Part shown: one piece after another, positions 7,950-17,015 of the stretch
Layout: every line of letters begins with the position of its first letter
How positions within the stretch are numbered: the first letter of the stretch is position 1
Source: Calothrix sp. MO_192.B10
GTDB taxonomy: Bacteria; Cyanobacteriota; Cyanobacteriia; Cyanobacteriales; Nostocaceae
DNA: 55,336 nt
Assembly (NCBI GenBank): GCA_030065055.1
Contig: JASJDS010000062.1
Coordinates: 1-55,336 of the forward strand
Direction: 5' to 3'
Program-made: the position numbers and the translations under genes
The notes under the pieces: generated by a model
The model's input: only the letters and a program-made list of their open reading frames with translations
The model's database searches: none
Told to the model about the DNA's origin: nothing

Positions 7950-9318
7950 TAGCTCCATGATGATTGGGGGTCGCGACCAAGAATCCACCGGTTTTGCTTG
8001 GTGGTCTGGTAACGCCCGACTAATTAACCTTTCTGGCAAACTGCTGGGTGCTCACGTTGCCCATGCTGGTTTGATCGTATTCTGGGCAGGAGCAATGACT
8101 TTATTTGAAGTCGCTCACTTTGTCCCCGAAAAGCCCTTGTTTGAACAAGGTTTTATTTTAATTCCTCACTTGGCTACCCTGGGATGGGGTGTTGGTCCTG
8201 GTGGTGAAATTATCGATACCTTCCCCTACTTTGTGGTTGGGGTACTCCACCTCATTTCCTCCGCCGTATTAGGTGTGGGTGGACTTTATCACGCTCTCCG
8301 TGGTCCAGAAACCTTAGAAGAGTACTCTTCTTTCTTCGGTTATGACTGGAGAGACAAGAACAAGATGACCAACATCATCGGCTTCCATTTAATTATTTTG
8401 GGATGCGGTGCTTTGCTGTTGGTACTCAAAGCAATGTTCTTCGGTGGAGTCTATGATACTTGGGCTCCTGGTGGTGGTGATGTTCGCGTCATTACCAACC
8501 CAACATTAAACCCAGCAGTAATCTTTGGCTATGTAGTCAAATCTCCTTTAGGTGGTGCTGGCTGGTTGATTGGTGTTGATAACATGGAAGATGTTATCGG
8601 CGGTCACATTTGGGTTGGGCTGCTTTGTATCGCTGGTGGTATTTGGCACATCTTAACCAAACCCTTTGCTTGGGCACGTCGCGCCTTAGTTTGGTCTGGT
8701 GAAGCTTACCTTTCCTACAGCTTGGCAGCTTTATCTTTGATGGGCTTCACTGCTGCTTGTTTTGTTTGGTTTAACAACACTGTTTACCCCAGTGAGTTTT
8801 ATGGACCAACAAACGCTGAAGCTTCTCAGTCTCAGTCTTTCATCTTCTTGGTTCGTGACCAAAAATTAGGAGCTAACATTGCTTCTGCTCAAGGTCCCAC
8901 CGGTTTAGGTAAATACCTGATGCGCTCCCCCTCTGGTGAAATCATCTTTGGTGGAGAAACCATGCGTTTTTGGGATTTCCGCGGTCCTTGGTTGGAGCCA
9001 TTGCGTGGTCCTAATGGTCTGGACTTAGATAAGGTTCGTAACGACGTACAGCCCTGGCAAATTCGTCGTGCGTCTGAGTACATGACCCACGCGCCCAACG
9101 CTTCTATTAACTCTGTGGGTGGAGTTATCACCGAGCCTAACTCCTTTAACTTTGTTAACCTCCGTCAGTGGTTAGCTGCTTCTCACTTTGTTCTAGCTTT
9201 CTTCTTCCTCGTCGGTCACTGGTGGCACGCTGGTCGTGCTCGTGCGGCTGTTGCTGGATTTGAGAAGGGTATTGACCGTGAGAATGAGCCAGTAATGGCT
9301 ATGCCTGACCTCGACTAA
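7933..9318 (+). CDS. psbC: photosystem II CP43 chlorophyll-binding protein
   Basis: The inner antenna subunit of PSII, 461 residues from a GTG start (M-V-T-L-S-N-S-S), the usual CP43 length. Six membrane helices with the expected chlorophyll-ligand histidines ([73 protein letters not shown]) and the large lumenal loop with [21 protein letters not shown], which carries the conserved arginine near the Mn cluster, are all present. It begins 17 bases before the end of psbD, behind a strong internal ribosome site, and is followed by an intrinsic terminator 40 bases after its stop. Nothing suggests impairment. Confidence 0.99.
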   Translation: MVTLSNSSMMIGGRDQESTGFAWWSGNARLINLSGKLLGAHVAHAGLIVFWAGAMTLFEVAHFVPEKPLFEQGFILIPHLATLGWGVGPGGEIIDTFPYFVVGVLHLISSAVLGVGGLYHALRGPETLEEYSSFFGYDWRDKNKMTNIIGFHLIILGCGALLLVLKAMFFGGVYDTWAPGGGDVRVITNPTLNPAVIFGYVVKSPLGGAGWLIGVDNMEDVIGGHIWVGLLCIAGGIWHILTKPFAWARRALVWSGEAYLSYSLAALSLMGFTAACFVWFNNTVYPSEFYGPTNAEASQSQSFIFLVRDQKLGANIASAQGPTGLGKYLMRSPSGEIIFGGETMRFWDFRGPWLEPLRGPNGLDLDKVRNDVQPWQIRRASEYMTHAPNASINSVGGVITEPNSFNFVNLRQWLAASHFVLAFFFLVGHWWHAGRARAAVAGFEKGIDRENEPVMAMPDLD

Positions 9319-9356
9319 TATTTTTTCATTACTTCATTGCTGAAAGTAAAATAATT

Positions 9357-9389
9357 AACTCCTGTATTTTTTATACAGGAGTTTTTTTT
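9357..9389 (+). terminator. intrinsic terminator of psbD-psbC
   Basis: Perfect stem AACTCCTGTAT / ATACAGGAGTT with a five-T loop, overlapping a run of eight T at 9382-9389. This is the classic Rho-independent structure and lies just downstream of the psbC stop. Confidence 0.93.
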
Positions 9390-9429
9390 GTGTGTGATAT
9401 GGTCGTTCAATTTTGAATTGACCGAAAAA

Positions 9430-9740
9430 TAAACTGGATACAAGCCCTCCGCAGTCGCTCATGGGGGAAACCAACGCCAGTCGTCTGCGGCGGTCAACCC
9501 CTACTCTGCGAGAAGCCGCTCCGCGTCTACGGGTTGCGCCACTTGACGGCAGTTGCTTTATGCCGGGGAACCCGTCCACCGCACTGCCTCCTTTATGCCG
9601 GGGAACCCTTTCGGCAGTTACTCCACTTGGGGAGACCCCAAGACCGTACTGCCTCACCACCGCAGTGGCTTACCGTCCGCAACGCTGGCTCCCCAAGACC
9701 GCGCTGCTCTGGTGGATTTATCCGTGGAGAGTCAAAAATG
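9430..9740. repeat. GC-rich mosaic of dispersed repeats
   Basis: A stretch richer in G+C than its neighbours with internal direct repeats (TTTATGCCGGGGAACCC twice, at about 9557 and 9591) and palindromes (GGAGACCCC, CTGCGAGAAGCCGC). Several overlapping open frames exist on both strands but they have no family resemblance, share repeat sequence, and are best explained as chance frames in repeats. No gene is called. Confidence 0.6.
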
Positions 9741-9755
9741 TTTTCCTTGTTCTCA

Positions 9756-9803
9756 TTAGCCCTTCGATTCATCGAAGGGCTAACTGATAACTGATAACTG
9801 AAA
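9756..9803. repeat. 13-bp inverted repeat hairpin plus CTGATAA tandem units (family copy 1)
   Basis: Arms TTAGCCCTTCGAT (9756-9768) and ATCGAAGGGCTAA (9771-9783) with a TC centre, followed by tandem CTGATAA units and the end CTGAAATGAC. The second copy (34365-34435) has two compensated base-pair differences in the stem and the same tail. Confidence 0.85.
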
Positions 9804-9895
9804 TGACCCCACTGATATTTGTCCGATCGCAGATCCATTGTAGGGGTGCTGCGGATCGCGCCCTTGCCATTGGCAAAATTATTTACATCTATCAC

Positions 9896-10666
9896 CTAAA
9901 AACTAGTCAAAATACATAAAAACAAGGCTTCAGTCCACTCTACCACCGCACCATAAGTATCTCCTGTGTGTCCACCCAGCTTGTAATTAAACCAAGCTGA
10001 TGTCGCGATCGCCATTGTAATTCCCGTTAGTAAAATTCCTGGGGCAATATATAACTTTTCTTTATATAAAGTTATTGCAAAACCACTGAAAATACTTAGT
10101 AATATCAACCCCGGCAATAAATCTTTATAAGACCGGATTGCTTGTTTGTGGAAAGCACCTTTACCAGTGGGTTTGAGGTATGGATAACAGGCGATCGCTA
10201 TTTGTTGTCCCCACCGTCCCCAGCCACAAGCAGCCATTAACATCAGCCATCGATGCTCCTGTATATCTACCAATGCTGTAGTTTTAAGTAACACGATTGC
10301 CACTGCTGTCATGGCTCCAAATGCCCCGGTAGCACTATCTGCCATCACCTCTAATCTTCGCTGAGGATCGCCTACCGCCAATCCATCAGCAGTATCCATT
10401 GCCCCATCCAAGTGCAACCCCCCAGTAATCGCAATCCAAGCTAAAACCACCACAACACTACGGGTGAATATTGGTATACCCAAACCAGCGATCGCTAAAT
10501 CCAAGATTCCTAACATTCCTCCAATCACCAAACCTATAACTGGGGCTAATTGTGAGACTTTTTGAAACTCCAAACCTTTTATGTAAGGCAAGGGAATGCA
10601 GGTATAAAAAATTATGCTAGATAGAAAAAATAAGCATAATTTCTGAAACCAAGACTTATTTTTGGT
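9896..10666 (-). CDS. cobS: adenosylcobinamide-GDP ribazoletransferase (cobalamin-5'-phosphate synthase)
   Basis: Membrane enzyme joining adenosylcobinamide-GDP and alpha-ribazole(-phosphate) in the last steps of cobalamin synthesis. Family motifs are clear: [16 protein letters not shown] with conserved aspartates, [21 protein letters not shown] and the C-terminal [11 protein letters not shown]. Several hydrophobic segments agree with an inner-membrane protein. I prefer the ATG at 10666 (M-T-K-N-K-S-W, 256 residues, normal CobS length); an ATG at 10708 in the same frame would add 14 residues, and neither has a good ribosome site. No neighbouring cobalamin genes and no B12-riboswitch box were seen upstream. 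Confidence 0.93.
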   Translation of the reverse strand, partial: TKNKSWFQKLCLFFLSSIIFYTCIPLPYIKGLEFQKVSQLAPVIGLVIGGMLGILDLAIAGLGIPIFTRSVVVVLAWIAITGGLHLDGAMDTADGLAVGDPQRRLEVMADSATGAFGAMTAVAIVLLKTTALVDIQEHRWLMLMAACGWGRWGQQIAIACYPYLKPTGKGAFHKQAIRSYKDLLPGLILLSIFSGFAITLYKEKLYIAPGILLTGITMAIATSAWFNYKLGGHTGDTYGAVVEWTEALFLCILTSF

Positions 10667-10708
10667 CATATTCTTAACATTAGTTATGAATGAGAGCATC
10701 AAATTCAT

Positions 10709-11053
10709 GATGATGACGCTCTGAGTTCCGGCACAACCTCCAGGATAATTTTTTAAAGCTTTAAATAAGATTGGCTAGAAAGAGAAATTTCCCACAAAAA
10801 TTTTGTTATGCTGGTTGCAGTGTTGAAAATACCTACAATGTTAAAAAAAATACTCGTTTTTTAACAATTTAGTCAAAAAAGTATGAATGGTAGTTTGAGA
10901 GTGCCATTCTATAATTAATAACTTATGATTATCAGTTAAGCGATCGCCCTACAAAAATAGGATAATTTCAATGTAGGGGGTCAACAAAGCTATAGAGCAT
11001 ATCATTTTATTAGCTGTGTAGTACTTCACCTCCGCTCCCCAAGCTATTGAACT
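10709..11053. other. gene-free interval
   Basis: About 345 bases, AT-rich, without a convincing gene or RNA. It contains one HIP1 octamer and a weak inverted pair CCCTACA / TGTAGGG (10948-10978). It must contain the promoters of the divergent cobS and the following plus-strand gene. I see no cobalamin riboswitch. Confidence 0.4.
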
Positions 11054-11506
11054 ATGACTTACCATCTACCTGAAACTCAAATACCGGCTCCGTGCATTGT
11101 CAATACAGGCGTGGTTGTAAATAAGCATGATATCCGGCAACTACTGAGCGATTTAGGGCGAGTACGCTATGTATACACCCATGACAATCAATTACAAAGT
11201 GAGGGTGAAGGAGATGTGATTGAAGTATTTGCCAATCCCCAGCGTTCTACCCTAGTTGCTAACCAAACTTTGTATTTAAACATTTATAGTTTCGATTACT
11301 TAGAGCTACAGCAGTCTCCAGAAGCAGAAGCCTACTTTGATTTAGTGCAAGAAAGTACCCGTCTGCGGCTGATTCCCCTTTCTACCCCCCTACAAGAACG
11401 GCGAGAACGCTGCTTAGATGCTAATGCCCTAGACGCAATGATGGAACAGGTATTCTCAGCTAGATGGGATGCGGAAATTGATGACGATACTTCCGAACCT
11501 TTCTAG
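11054..11506 (+). CDS. conserved cyanobacterial hypothetical protein
   Basis: 150 residues, soluble, acidic at the C-terminus (D-A-E-I-D-D-D-T-S-E-P-F). I do not recognise a named domain. Coding character is good: it starts at ATG after an upstream stop-rich region, has normal codon use and no repeat sequence, and the body (GVVVNKHDIRQLLSDLGRVRYVY, then VIEVFANPQRSTLVANQTLYLNIYSFDYLEL) looks like a compact alpha/beta protein. It stands alone between divergent cobS and the convergent DUF3352 gene, and a stem-loop at 11526-11550 follows its stop. No function is proposed. Confidence 0.75.
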   Translation: MTYHLPETQIPAPCIVNTGVVVNKHDIRQLLSDLGRVRYVYTHDNQLQSEGEGDVIEVFANPQRSTLVANQTLYLNIYSFDYLELQQSPEAEAYFDLVQESTRLRLIPLSTPLQERRERCLDANALDAMMEQVFSARWDAEIDDDTSEPF

Positions 11507-11525
11507 GAAAAACCGCAAAATTAAC

Positions 11526-11550
11526 CTGGGGGAGTCCATGTATCCCCCAG
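11526..11550. terminator. stem-loop between convergent genes
   Basis: Perfect 8-bp stem CTGGGGGA / TCCCCCAG with a nine-base loop, placed 20 bases after the stop of the plus gene and about 65 bases after the stop of the minus gene. There is no T-tract on either side, so termination is plausible but not proven. Confidence 0.5.
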
Positions 11551-11615
11551 ACTCCCTCAAAAAGATAAATTATCTTGTGGTCTTACCGCTCGTAAATATC
11601 TAGACAAAACGATTA

Positions 11616-13301
11616 TCATAGTTTTGTTTTGAGAGCTAATAAAAGTTCCACTTCCGAGGTAGATTTATTCGGACTATTAGCAGCCATCCCAACACCGTGG
11701 ATAGAACTGAGAATAGCATTTGCTTCTGCTGGAATTGGTTGTCTTCTGGTGGCAAACCGATTAATCAAAGATAAAGTTTTGTTCATATCCAAATAGAAGT
11801 AACCTCCATTTGGCTGTGCTAAAGAGCCAGTTATAGTTTTGAAATTCTCAGTTTTATCTAAAGATTTACCTTGGCCAGATGCAACTGATTCGGCGACGGA
11901 ATTACCAATAGCTAAAAATACCGTATTGCTATCTAGCCAACCATGGGATAGTAAAGCTCCTTGTCCCGGAACCTGCCACTGAGTCACATTTTTACCACCC
12001 ACATTAGTTTGAGCAACATTAACTGGTTGTTGCTGGACAATTTTATCCAGTTTAGATAGGGTATTTTCAGCAGTTTTGCGATCGCTAGTGTTAAATACAA
12101 AAGCTCCCCCAAATCCCAATTCAGCCAATAAACCTTGATTAGCGGGAATAGCAGCGATACCGAACTCTCCATTCATCCAACTAAAAATATCTTGATCCAA
12201 ATCGATATTAAATTGTTTTAGTTGACTGCGGACAAGATTAACCGCTTGAGTGAATTCGGGATAATCTTTGGATTGCTCTAACATTGCCGACCACCAACGA
12301 TTAATTCCCTCCCCGCTAATTAGGGCAATAGTATCGCCAGGAAATCGAGATATAATTTTTCCAGGAGTATTTTTATATTGAAATTTAGTCAACTGGGGAT
12401 CTAAAGTTGCGATCGCTTTCATCCGCACTCCAGCATCATCAATTCCCACACCTGCAACCATAGATTTTACTTGTTTTAACTGTGCTAGGGTTTGTGGTGG
12501 TAGTTGAGCCGTTCTCGGATTACTAGCAACGAGTTGTTGTATAGACTCTGCATAATCGGGTAAATAAATTTGAGCAACGGTATTTTGTAACTTAACTCCT
12601 TTGGCTAATAAATCTTTAGCACCTGCTTTAGTAGCAAAGGAAGGTTCTCCTTTGAAAGTATCAATTGCATATTCTATCGGTTTTTGGTTAGGGGCAAAAA
12701 CCACATAAGTATTATTTAAAACAGCAGTATATGTAGAACTACCTTTATTAGCAGTTTTGATGATTTTTTCCCCTTTATATTCTATTTCCTGGCTTTTAAC
12801 CTCTTTTTGCGACTTTAATTTATTGGCAAAATTCAAAGCAGCTAACTTATCTTTAATACCCACTACCAGTAATATATTCGGTTCTGATGTCCGTCTGCGT
12901 CTCACTTGTCTGGGTGAAGAAGAAGGTGTACGCAATTGAGCTTCTGTTCCTGGAGATGGAGGTAAAACTGCAAGCATCACCCCACCTACCCAAGGTTTTA
13001 AATCCTGTTCATAGGAAATACCACCTTCTTTGAGCATATTTTGATTAAAGTCTTCTAAACCCTTACCTAGCAGCTGTCTAGCTTCAGGAGTCCCAAATTT
13101 TTCTAACTTTGCCCAAGCTTGAGGATCTGTGGTAATATAAGTAGCCATCAACGCCTCATCAGGCACTATTTTGGCACTTTCCCAAGCACCAGAAGCATCC
13201 CCTGATGGCCCTTTTAAGTAGATATAAGCTGCTATACTTCCTACCACTATCGCCCCTAAGCCAAGGGCAGGAATTAAAAATTTAGATTTTGTTTCTGTCA
13301 T
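11616..13301 (-). CDS. DUF3352 domain protein, membrane anchored
   Basis: 561 residues. An N-terminal signal anchor (FLIPALGLGAIVVGSIAAYIYL, about residues 8-29) is followed by a long extracytoplasmic region that matches what I know of the cyanobacterial DUF3352 family: VPDEALMATYITTDPQAWAKLEKFGTPEARQLL near the start, a central FPGDTIALISGEGINRWW, and a C-terminal GGYFYLDMNKTLSLINRF. A basic, Ser/Pro/Arg-rich stretch (residues about 126-142) interrupts the first third. The function of the family is unknown; it is common and conserved in cyanobacteria. It starts with ATG at 13301 and has no operon partner. Confidence 0.85.
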   Translation of the reverse strand: MTETKSKFLIPALGLGAIVVGSIAAYIYLKGPSGDASGAWESAKIVPDEALMATYITTDPQAWAKLEKFGTPEARQLLGKGLEDFNQNMLKEGGISYEQDLKPWVGGVMLAVLPPSPGTEAQLRTPSSSPRQVRRRRTSEPNILLVVGIKDKLAALNFANKLKSQKEVKSQEIEYKGEKIIKTANKGSSTYTAVLNNTYVVFAPNQKPIEYAIDTFKGEPSFATKAGAKDLLAKGVKLQNTVAQIYLPDYAESIQQLVASNPRTAQLPPQTLAQLKQVKSMVAGVGIDDAGVRMKAIATLDPQLTKFQYKNTPGKIISRFPGDTIALISGEGINRWWSAMLEQSKDYPEFTQAVNLVRSQLKQFNIDLDQDIFSWMNGEFGIAAIPANQGLLAELGFGGAFVFNTSDRKTAENTLSKLDKIVQQQPVNVAQTNVGGKNVTQWQVPGQGALLSHGWLDSNTVFLAIGNSVAESVASGQGKSLDKTENFKTITGSLAQPNGGYFYLDMNKTLSLINRFATRRQPIPAEANAILSSIHGVGMAANSPNKSTSEVELLLALKTKL

Positions 13302-13620
13302 TATTATTATCCTCTGTTTCCCATATTGTCATCGAGTTGGCTACAACCGTCATGGTTAAGTTTTCGGATATGTACCACTTTGACCATAGTTTATCGGCAT
13401 TTACGGTTAAAGCAAGGTATTTATCGCAACGGACATCTTCGTGAGGACATCGTATTTTGCTTCAAAGGTAACAAGGAATAGATTGATAGCGAATTATCCA
13501 ACAAATCACCTTACAATAATGCTTTTAGCTTTTTTAACTCTTTCGACACCTTTTTTTCGCTCACCCCAGGAATATATAGAAAATCCTTCTCCAAATCAAC
13601 TGTTGGAGCAGGATGTTAGT

Positions 13621-13742
13621 TAATACTAAGTTGCATTCAAAGATAGTCCCCAGTCATGGCGACGTTCGCTCTTAGCGTTCCCGCAGGGTAGGCAGCAATC
13701 TCATTGACTCGAACTGCTAGGATAGAACGCAACTTGGTATTA
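13621..13742. mobile_element. probable MITE, about 122 bp
   Basis: Terminal inverted repeats of 18 bases, TAATACTAAGTTGCATTC and (as reverse complement of the right end) TAATACCAAGTTGCGTTC, match at 16 positions. Both ends begin with TA, as expected for a TA-targeting (IS630/Tc1-mariner-like) transposon derivative. The interior contains the GCGTTCCCGCAGGGTA repeat common in Nostoc-type genomes. There is no coding capacity. The remainder of 13302-14106 shows no convincing gene; a small frame from GTG 13441 ends at the TAA formed by the element boundary. Confidence 0.65.
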
Positions 13743-14106
13743 GCAAAACTGAAGGTTAGCCATGAACACTTCTTCCCCTTCCCCTTTCTTGATTTTCAAG
13801 ATCGTATTTTCATATAAGTAATTATACTTAATATGTTGTCATCCTTTGTAAATCCTTGCCAAATAATAATCCCCCCTAGCCATTCTAGTGATTGAGCTAG
13901 GGAGGACACCATAATTCGTTGACTATAGAGTTTCTGTATAAGCCTTGATATCCCTATTCTATGAAGTGACTGAGATTTCTACCACCATGAAAATAACTAT
14001 TTATCATAGTTTCATAGTTGCTTTATTAGTGCTTTATACGGAGATACCCATGACTGATCGTATATTGTAAGTATATCAATAATATACTGGTGTAAATTAT
14101 TCAGAT

Positions 14107-14691
14107 ATGAAATTATCTCTAAAAAATATGCAGTTGAAGATTGTTGCTTCCATTACCCTAATCAGTGTTTTAGGATTAGTACCCCAAGCTTGGGCAGTAA
14201 ATGAAGGAGACTTGCAGAAGTTAAAGGAAACTGGTGTATGCCCTCGTTGCGATCTAAGTGGTGCTGACATGAGTAAAATGAATTTATCTGGGGCAAATTT
14301 ACGGAATGCAAATTTACAATCAGCCATTTTATCTGAGAGCAATTTAGAAAACGCTGATTTTACTGGAGCTAATCTTGAGTCTGCAAACCTAAATTTTGCT
14401 AACCTCAAAGGAACTTCCTTTACTGGTGCCAATCTCAAATCAGCATCCCTAGAAAATAGCGATTTGTCTTACGCTGGTTTTATGGGTGCCAATTTAGAAG
14501 CAGCTAATTTCAAAGATTCGACTTCAAAGTTAACCAATTTCCGGGGAGCACATTTCCGACTGACAGTTATGCCTAATGGTTCGGATACCTCTGATAAACC
14601 ATACGGGTGGTCATTACAGCGACAAAGCCTGAGAAAGTGCGACAAATTCAAGCCGGAAAATACTCGCGGTACAACTTGTTATGTAGATTAA
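14107..14691 (+). CDS. exported pentapeptide-repeat protein
   Basis: 194 residues. A signal peptide (MKLSLKNMQLKIVASITLISVLGLVPQAWA) ends at an A-W-A cleavage motif. The mature part begins with a CPRCDLSGADM segment and about 16 pentapeptide repeats of the A(N/D)LXX type (LSGANLRNANLQSAILSESN and so on), which fold into a right-handed quadrilateral beta-helix. The C-terminal region carries two cysteines (K-C-D-K-F and T-C-Y-V-D) that may form a disulfide. Expected location is periplasm or thylakoid lumen. Function is unknown, as for most such cyanobacterial proteins. An IS605-type element sits 20 bases beyond its stop codon. Confidence 0.85.
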   Translation: MKLSLKNMQLKIVASITLISVLGLVPQAWAVNEGDLQKLKETGVCPRCDLSGADMSKMNLSGANLRNANLQSAILSESNLENADFTGANLESANLNFANLKGTSFTGANLKSASLENSDLSYAGFMGANLEAANFKDSTSKLTNFRGAHFRLTVMPNGSDTSDKPYGWSLQRQSLRKCDKFKPENTRGTTCYVD

Positions 14692-14741
14692 CTGCTGCTC
14701 TTTGACTACTCCCACCCCTAAAGGGAGTGGGATTCAGATAG

Positions 14742-16241
14742 TTAGAAGTTAGGATTAACTATCTGATCTACATCGAGCAGGTTTAACTGCTCGCCTAACG
14801 AGTTCCCCGGCAAACGCTTTTTGCTGCGAGAGCGGCGTTTTATCTCCTTTGTCCCTGTTGATTCAGGATAGGGCGTTTCAAACAGTCGAAGCTGTTTTGG
14901 TTCCGAGCAGTCCACCCGTACCGTTTTTAAGTACTTGGCAGGATATTTACAAGCAACTGGTAGACCTAGTTGCTCAATCCCTTTAAGTTTGATGTTTCTT
15001 GCTGCTTGCAAGTCGGCATGGTCAAAATGTCCGCAATTGGAGCAAATAAACTTTTCACCGTCGCGAGAAGCTTTATCAACATGACCGCAGTGGGAACACT
15101 TTTGACTTGTATATTGAGGTGCAACTTTAACAACTAGTACGCCTGACTTTGCAGCCACAACGTTAATTTTTTGAGTTAAAGAATACCAACTTGCATCAGC
15201 TATAGAACGGTTAAGTCCTACTTTTCGGGACTGACCATTTTTTGCATAGTTCCCGTTTTCGTCTTTTTTTGGTTTACATCTTGCTGACATTCCTTTGATG
15301 TTTAAATCTTCTAGAATTACAGCATCAGCACGTTTAACAATTTTATTCGCTACTTGCCATTGATAAGCCTCACGACGTTGTTTAATGCGTTTATGCAGCC
15401 TGCCGATACGGTTGTATGCTTTACGCTTACTGCTTTTACCTTTTTTACGAGATGCGCGACGGGAGCGCACACGCATTAAACGTTTAGCTTTTTTATTGGT
15501 ATTAAATCTAGGATTATCTATCTGAGAACCGTCAGAAAGATGTACTAACTTAGTTAGTCCTAAATCGCAACCAATTACAGTTTTTATATTTTCCGGCTTA
15601 ACCTCAACCGATTGAGGAACTGTTTTATCCTCGACTTTGAGGCTGATGTACCAACCATCGGCTTTTTCTCTAATAGTTGCTGACTTTACCTTAAAACCAT
15701 CGGGGATAGAGCGAGAGTTATAATAATCAACCCAACCGAGACTCTTAATATTGATGCCAGTTGAGGTTATATCCTTATTTTCTATGTTGGTGATAGTGAA
15801 GCTTTTGAACTTACTTCTGCGCTTGGGTTTTGGTTTGCCTTTGCCATCTTTAAAGAAGCCATCAAATGCATTGTCTAAGCGCTTTACGTTTTGCTGTAGC
15901 GCAGTACTATTTACCCGTTTATACCAAGGTCGAGACTTCTTTAAGTCTTTAAGGTTTGCATCTTGGATAGCGCCAGCAGAACGACGTTTTAATAACCCGG
16001 TCTTTTTGTCTGGCTTTTGAGTATAAACCTCACCAGTTGCACCATTACGGGATATGCAGCAAGTTAAAGCACACTGAGTTACCGGAAAATTGTGACTACT
16101 AGACCAATCTTCCTGAGATGCTTGATAAGTATAGTTTCTGTCTCTTAGGTTGTAGTTGTACTGATAGTAAAGCATATCAATCCAACTACTTAGCTCTGCT
16201 GCCTGTTCCCCTGTAGGTTTTAGTTTGAATACCATCCCCAT
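14742..16241 (-). CDS. tnpB: TnpB, RNA-guided nuclease of the IS605-type element
   Basis: About 499 residues from the ATG at 16241 (M-G-M-V-F-K-L-K-P-T-G); the frame is open to 16289. TnpB proteins are RNA-guided DNA nucleases that help the element persist at its donor site. The N-terminal helix-turn-helix/OrfB region (YYQYNYNLRDRNY) is followed by a RuvC domain with all three catalytic acids (D in IGCDLGLTKL, E in ILEDLNIKGM, D in DHADLQAARNI). A four-cysteine zinc ribbon (CSHCG and CSNCG) lies between the last two motifs. The C-terminal extension of about 75 residues is basic and typical of cyanobacterial versions. The guide RNA (omega/reRNA) is expected to overlap the 3' end of this gene and run out through the end hairpin into the flank below 14711. 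Confidence 0.92.
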   Translation of the reverse strand: MGMVFKLKPTGEQAAELSSWIDMLYYQYNYNLRDRNYTYQASQEDWSSSHNFPVTQCALTCCISRNGATGEVYTQKPDKKTGLLKRRSAGAIQDANLKDLKKSRPWYKRVNSTALQQNVKRLDNAFDGFFKDGKGKPKPKRRSKFKSFTITNIENKDITSTGINIKSLGWVDYYNSRSIPDGFKVKSATIREKADGWYISLKVEDKTVPQSVEVKPENIKTVIGCDLGLTKLVHLSDGSQIDNPRFNTNKKAKRLMRVRSRRASRKKGKSSKRKAYNRIGRLHKRIKQRREAYQWQVANKIVKRADAVILEDLNIKGMSARCKPKKDENGNYAKNGQSRKVGLNRSIADASWYSLTQKINVVAAKSGVLVVKVAPQYTSQKCSHCGHVDKASRDGEKFICSNCGHFDHADLQAARNIKLKGIEQLGLPVACKYPAKYLKTVRVDCSEPKQLRLFETPYPESTGTKEIKRRSRSKKRLPGNSLGEQLNLLDVDQIVNPNF

Positions 16242-16311
16242 CAGCACTTGACAATCACCCCCGTGTTTATTACTGTTAAATATAAACACATATTAATACT
16301 AGTAATTGATT

Positions 16312-16710
16312 ATGTCAACAAGTTATAGACACAAAAATACATCGGTATCCTTAATCAATTATCACTTTGTTTGGACACCAAGAAGAAGAAAAAAAGTTCT
16401 TCAAAACGCTGTAGCAGAGCGTTTAGAAGAGTTGATTAGAATTATCGCTCAAGATTTAATGTGCAAGGTTATTGAAGTAGCGATTGAACCAGACCACGTT
16501 CATCTATTTATCAACTCGCCGCCAAACATAGCCCCTGACCAAGTTATGTTTAGAATTAAAGGTGCGACTAGCAGGTATTTAAGGAAAGAGTTCCCAGACC
16601 TAAAAAAAATGCCGTCAATGTGGACTCGAAGTTATTTTGTCTCAACAGCAGGCAATGTATCATCTGAAACAATAGAAAAATACATCGCCGCTCAAGGTAC
16701 TAGGAACTAG
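16312..16710 (+). CDS. tnpA: TnpA, Y1 HUH transposase (IS200/IS605 family)
   Basis: 132 residues from ATG 16312 (an in-frame TTG at 16306 is also possible). Catalyses single-strand cut-and-join at the hairpin ends of the element. The HUH motif is H-V-H in PDHVHLFINSPP, and the catalytic tyrosine is the Y of IEKYIAAQG near the C-terminus. YHFVWTPRRRKKVL and the SMWTRSYFVSTAGNVS segment are standard. It diverges from tnpB with about 70 bases between the starts, so the element's promoters lie in this AT-rich gap. Length is normal and nothing suggests inactivation. Confidence 0.95.
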   Translation: MSTSYRHKNTSVSLINYHFVWTPRRRKKVLQNAVAERLEELIRIIAQDLMCKVIEVAIEPDHVHLFINSPPNIAPDQVMFRIKGATSRYLRKEFPDLKKMPSMWTRSYFVSTAGNVSSETIEKYIAAQGTRN

Positions 16711-16770
16711 GCACCTAAAGGTGCTTGCTCAAATTTCATCCCACGATTAAAAACCGTGGGCTTTCATTTT

Positions 16771-16985
16771 CGATATTTCTGTAACGGAAAGTCCACCACC
16801 CGCTCTTAGCACTGGCATTACCGTTATTATCTACTGCCCATACTCGCCACCGACCTGGTTGGGCACCAACAAAGTTAAAGGTGTAGCTGGTATTGGTAAT
16901 ATTATTTTCAACTTTCCAGGTTCTACCAACATCACTACACCAGCGACTGGTCTGACAGCAATGATAGCAGTCTATAAAATCTCAA
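16771..16985 (-). pseudogene. remnant of a secreted-protein C-terminal domain next to the IS element
   Basis: On the minus strand an open frame of about 70 codons without a start reads D-F-I-D-C-Y-H-C-C-Q-T-S-R-W-C-S and then TWKVENNITNTSYTFNF, VGAQPGRWRVWAVDN and NGNASAKSGWWTFRYRN. The second part has the pattern of a fibronectin/Ig-like C-terminal domain of cyanobacterial exported proteins. It lacks a start, is bounded upstream by AAATCC repeats and downstream by the end of the IS605-type element. It is best read as the decayed 3' part of a gene, perhaps interrupted by the insertion. Confidence 0.5.
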
Positions 16986-17015
16986 ATCTCAAATCCAAAA
17001 TGGTATGAGTAACTC

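Larger units (their letters stand above)
14711..16760. mobile_element. IS200/IS605-superfamily element, IS605 arrangement (divergent tnpA and tnpB)
   Basis: About 2.05 kb. tnpB (minus) and tnpA (plus) diverge, and each end has an imperfect subterminal hairpin, the hallmark of HUH single-strand transposition. At the tnpB side (14711-14731) the stem is CCCAC + CCC / GGG + GTGGG with a TAAA loop and one bulged base. At the tnpA side (16740-16760) the stem is CCCACG / CGTGGG with a nine-base loop, preceded by a small hairpin GCACC-TAAA-GGTGC at the tnpA stop. There are no terminal inverted repeats or target duplications, as expected. Both genes look intact, so it could be active. Exact cleavage points cannot be set from one copy. 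Confidence 0.85.

Noticed and set aside
9355-9895. Five overlapping open frames of 68-108 codons on both strands after psbC
   Set aside because: They lie in GC-rich repeat sequence, share repeats with each other, resemble no family and lack ribosome sites.
10667-11053. Possible cobalamin riboswitch upstream of cobS
   Set aside because: No B12-box-like conserved core could be found in the leader.
11054-11506. Assigning a function to the 150-residue protein from its position near cobS
   Set aside because: It is divergent from cobS and has no recognisable domain; neighbourhood alone does not support a role in cobalamin synthesis.
12885-12945. Basic S/P/R-rich stretch in the DUF3352 protein as repeat-derived
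   Set aside because: The DNA does not match any repeat family in the window, so it may be ordinary low complexity.
13441-13623. 60-codon frame starting at GTG
   Set aside because: No family resemblance, no ribosome site, and its stop is made by the adjacent MITE end. A shorter 34-residue frame from 13519 is hydrophobic but unsupported.
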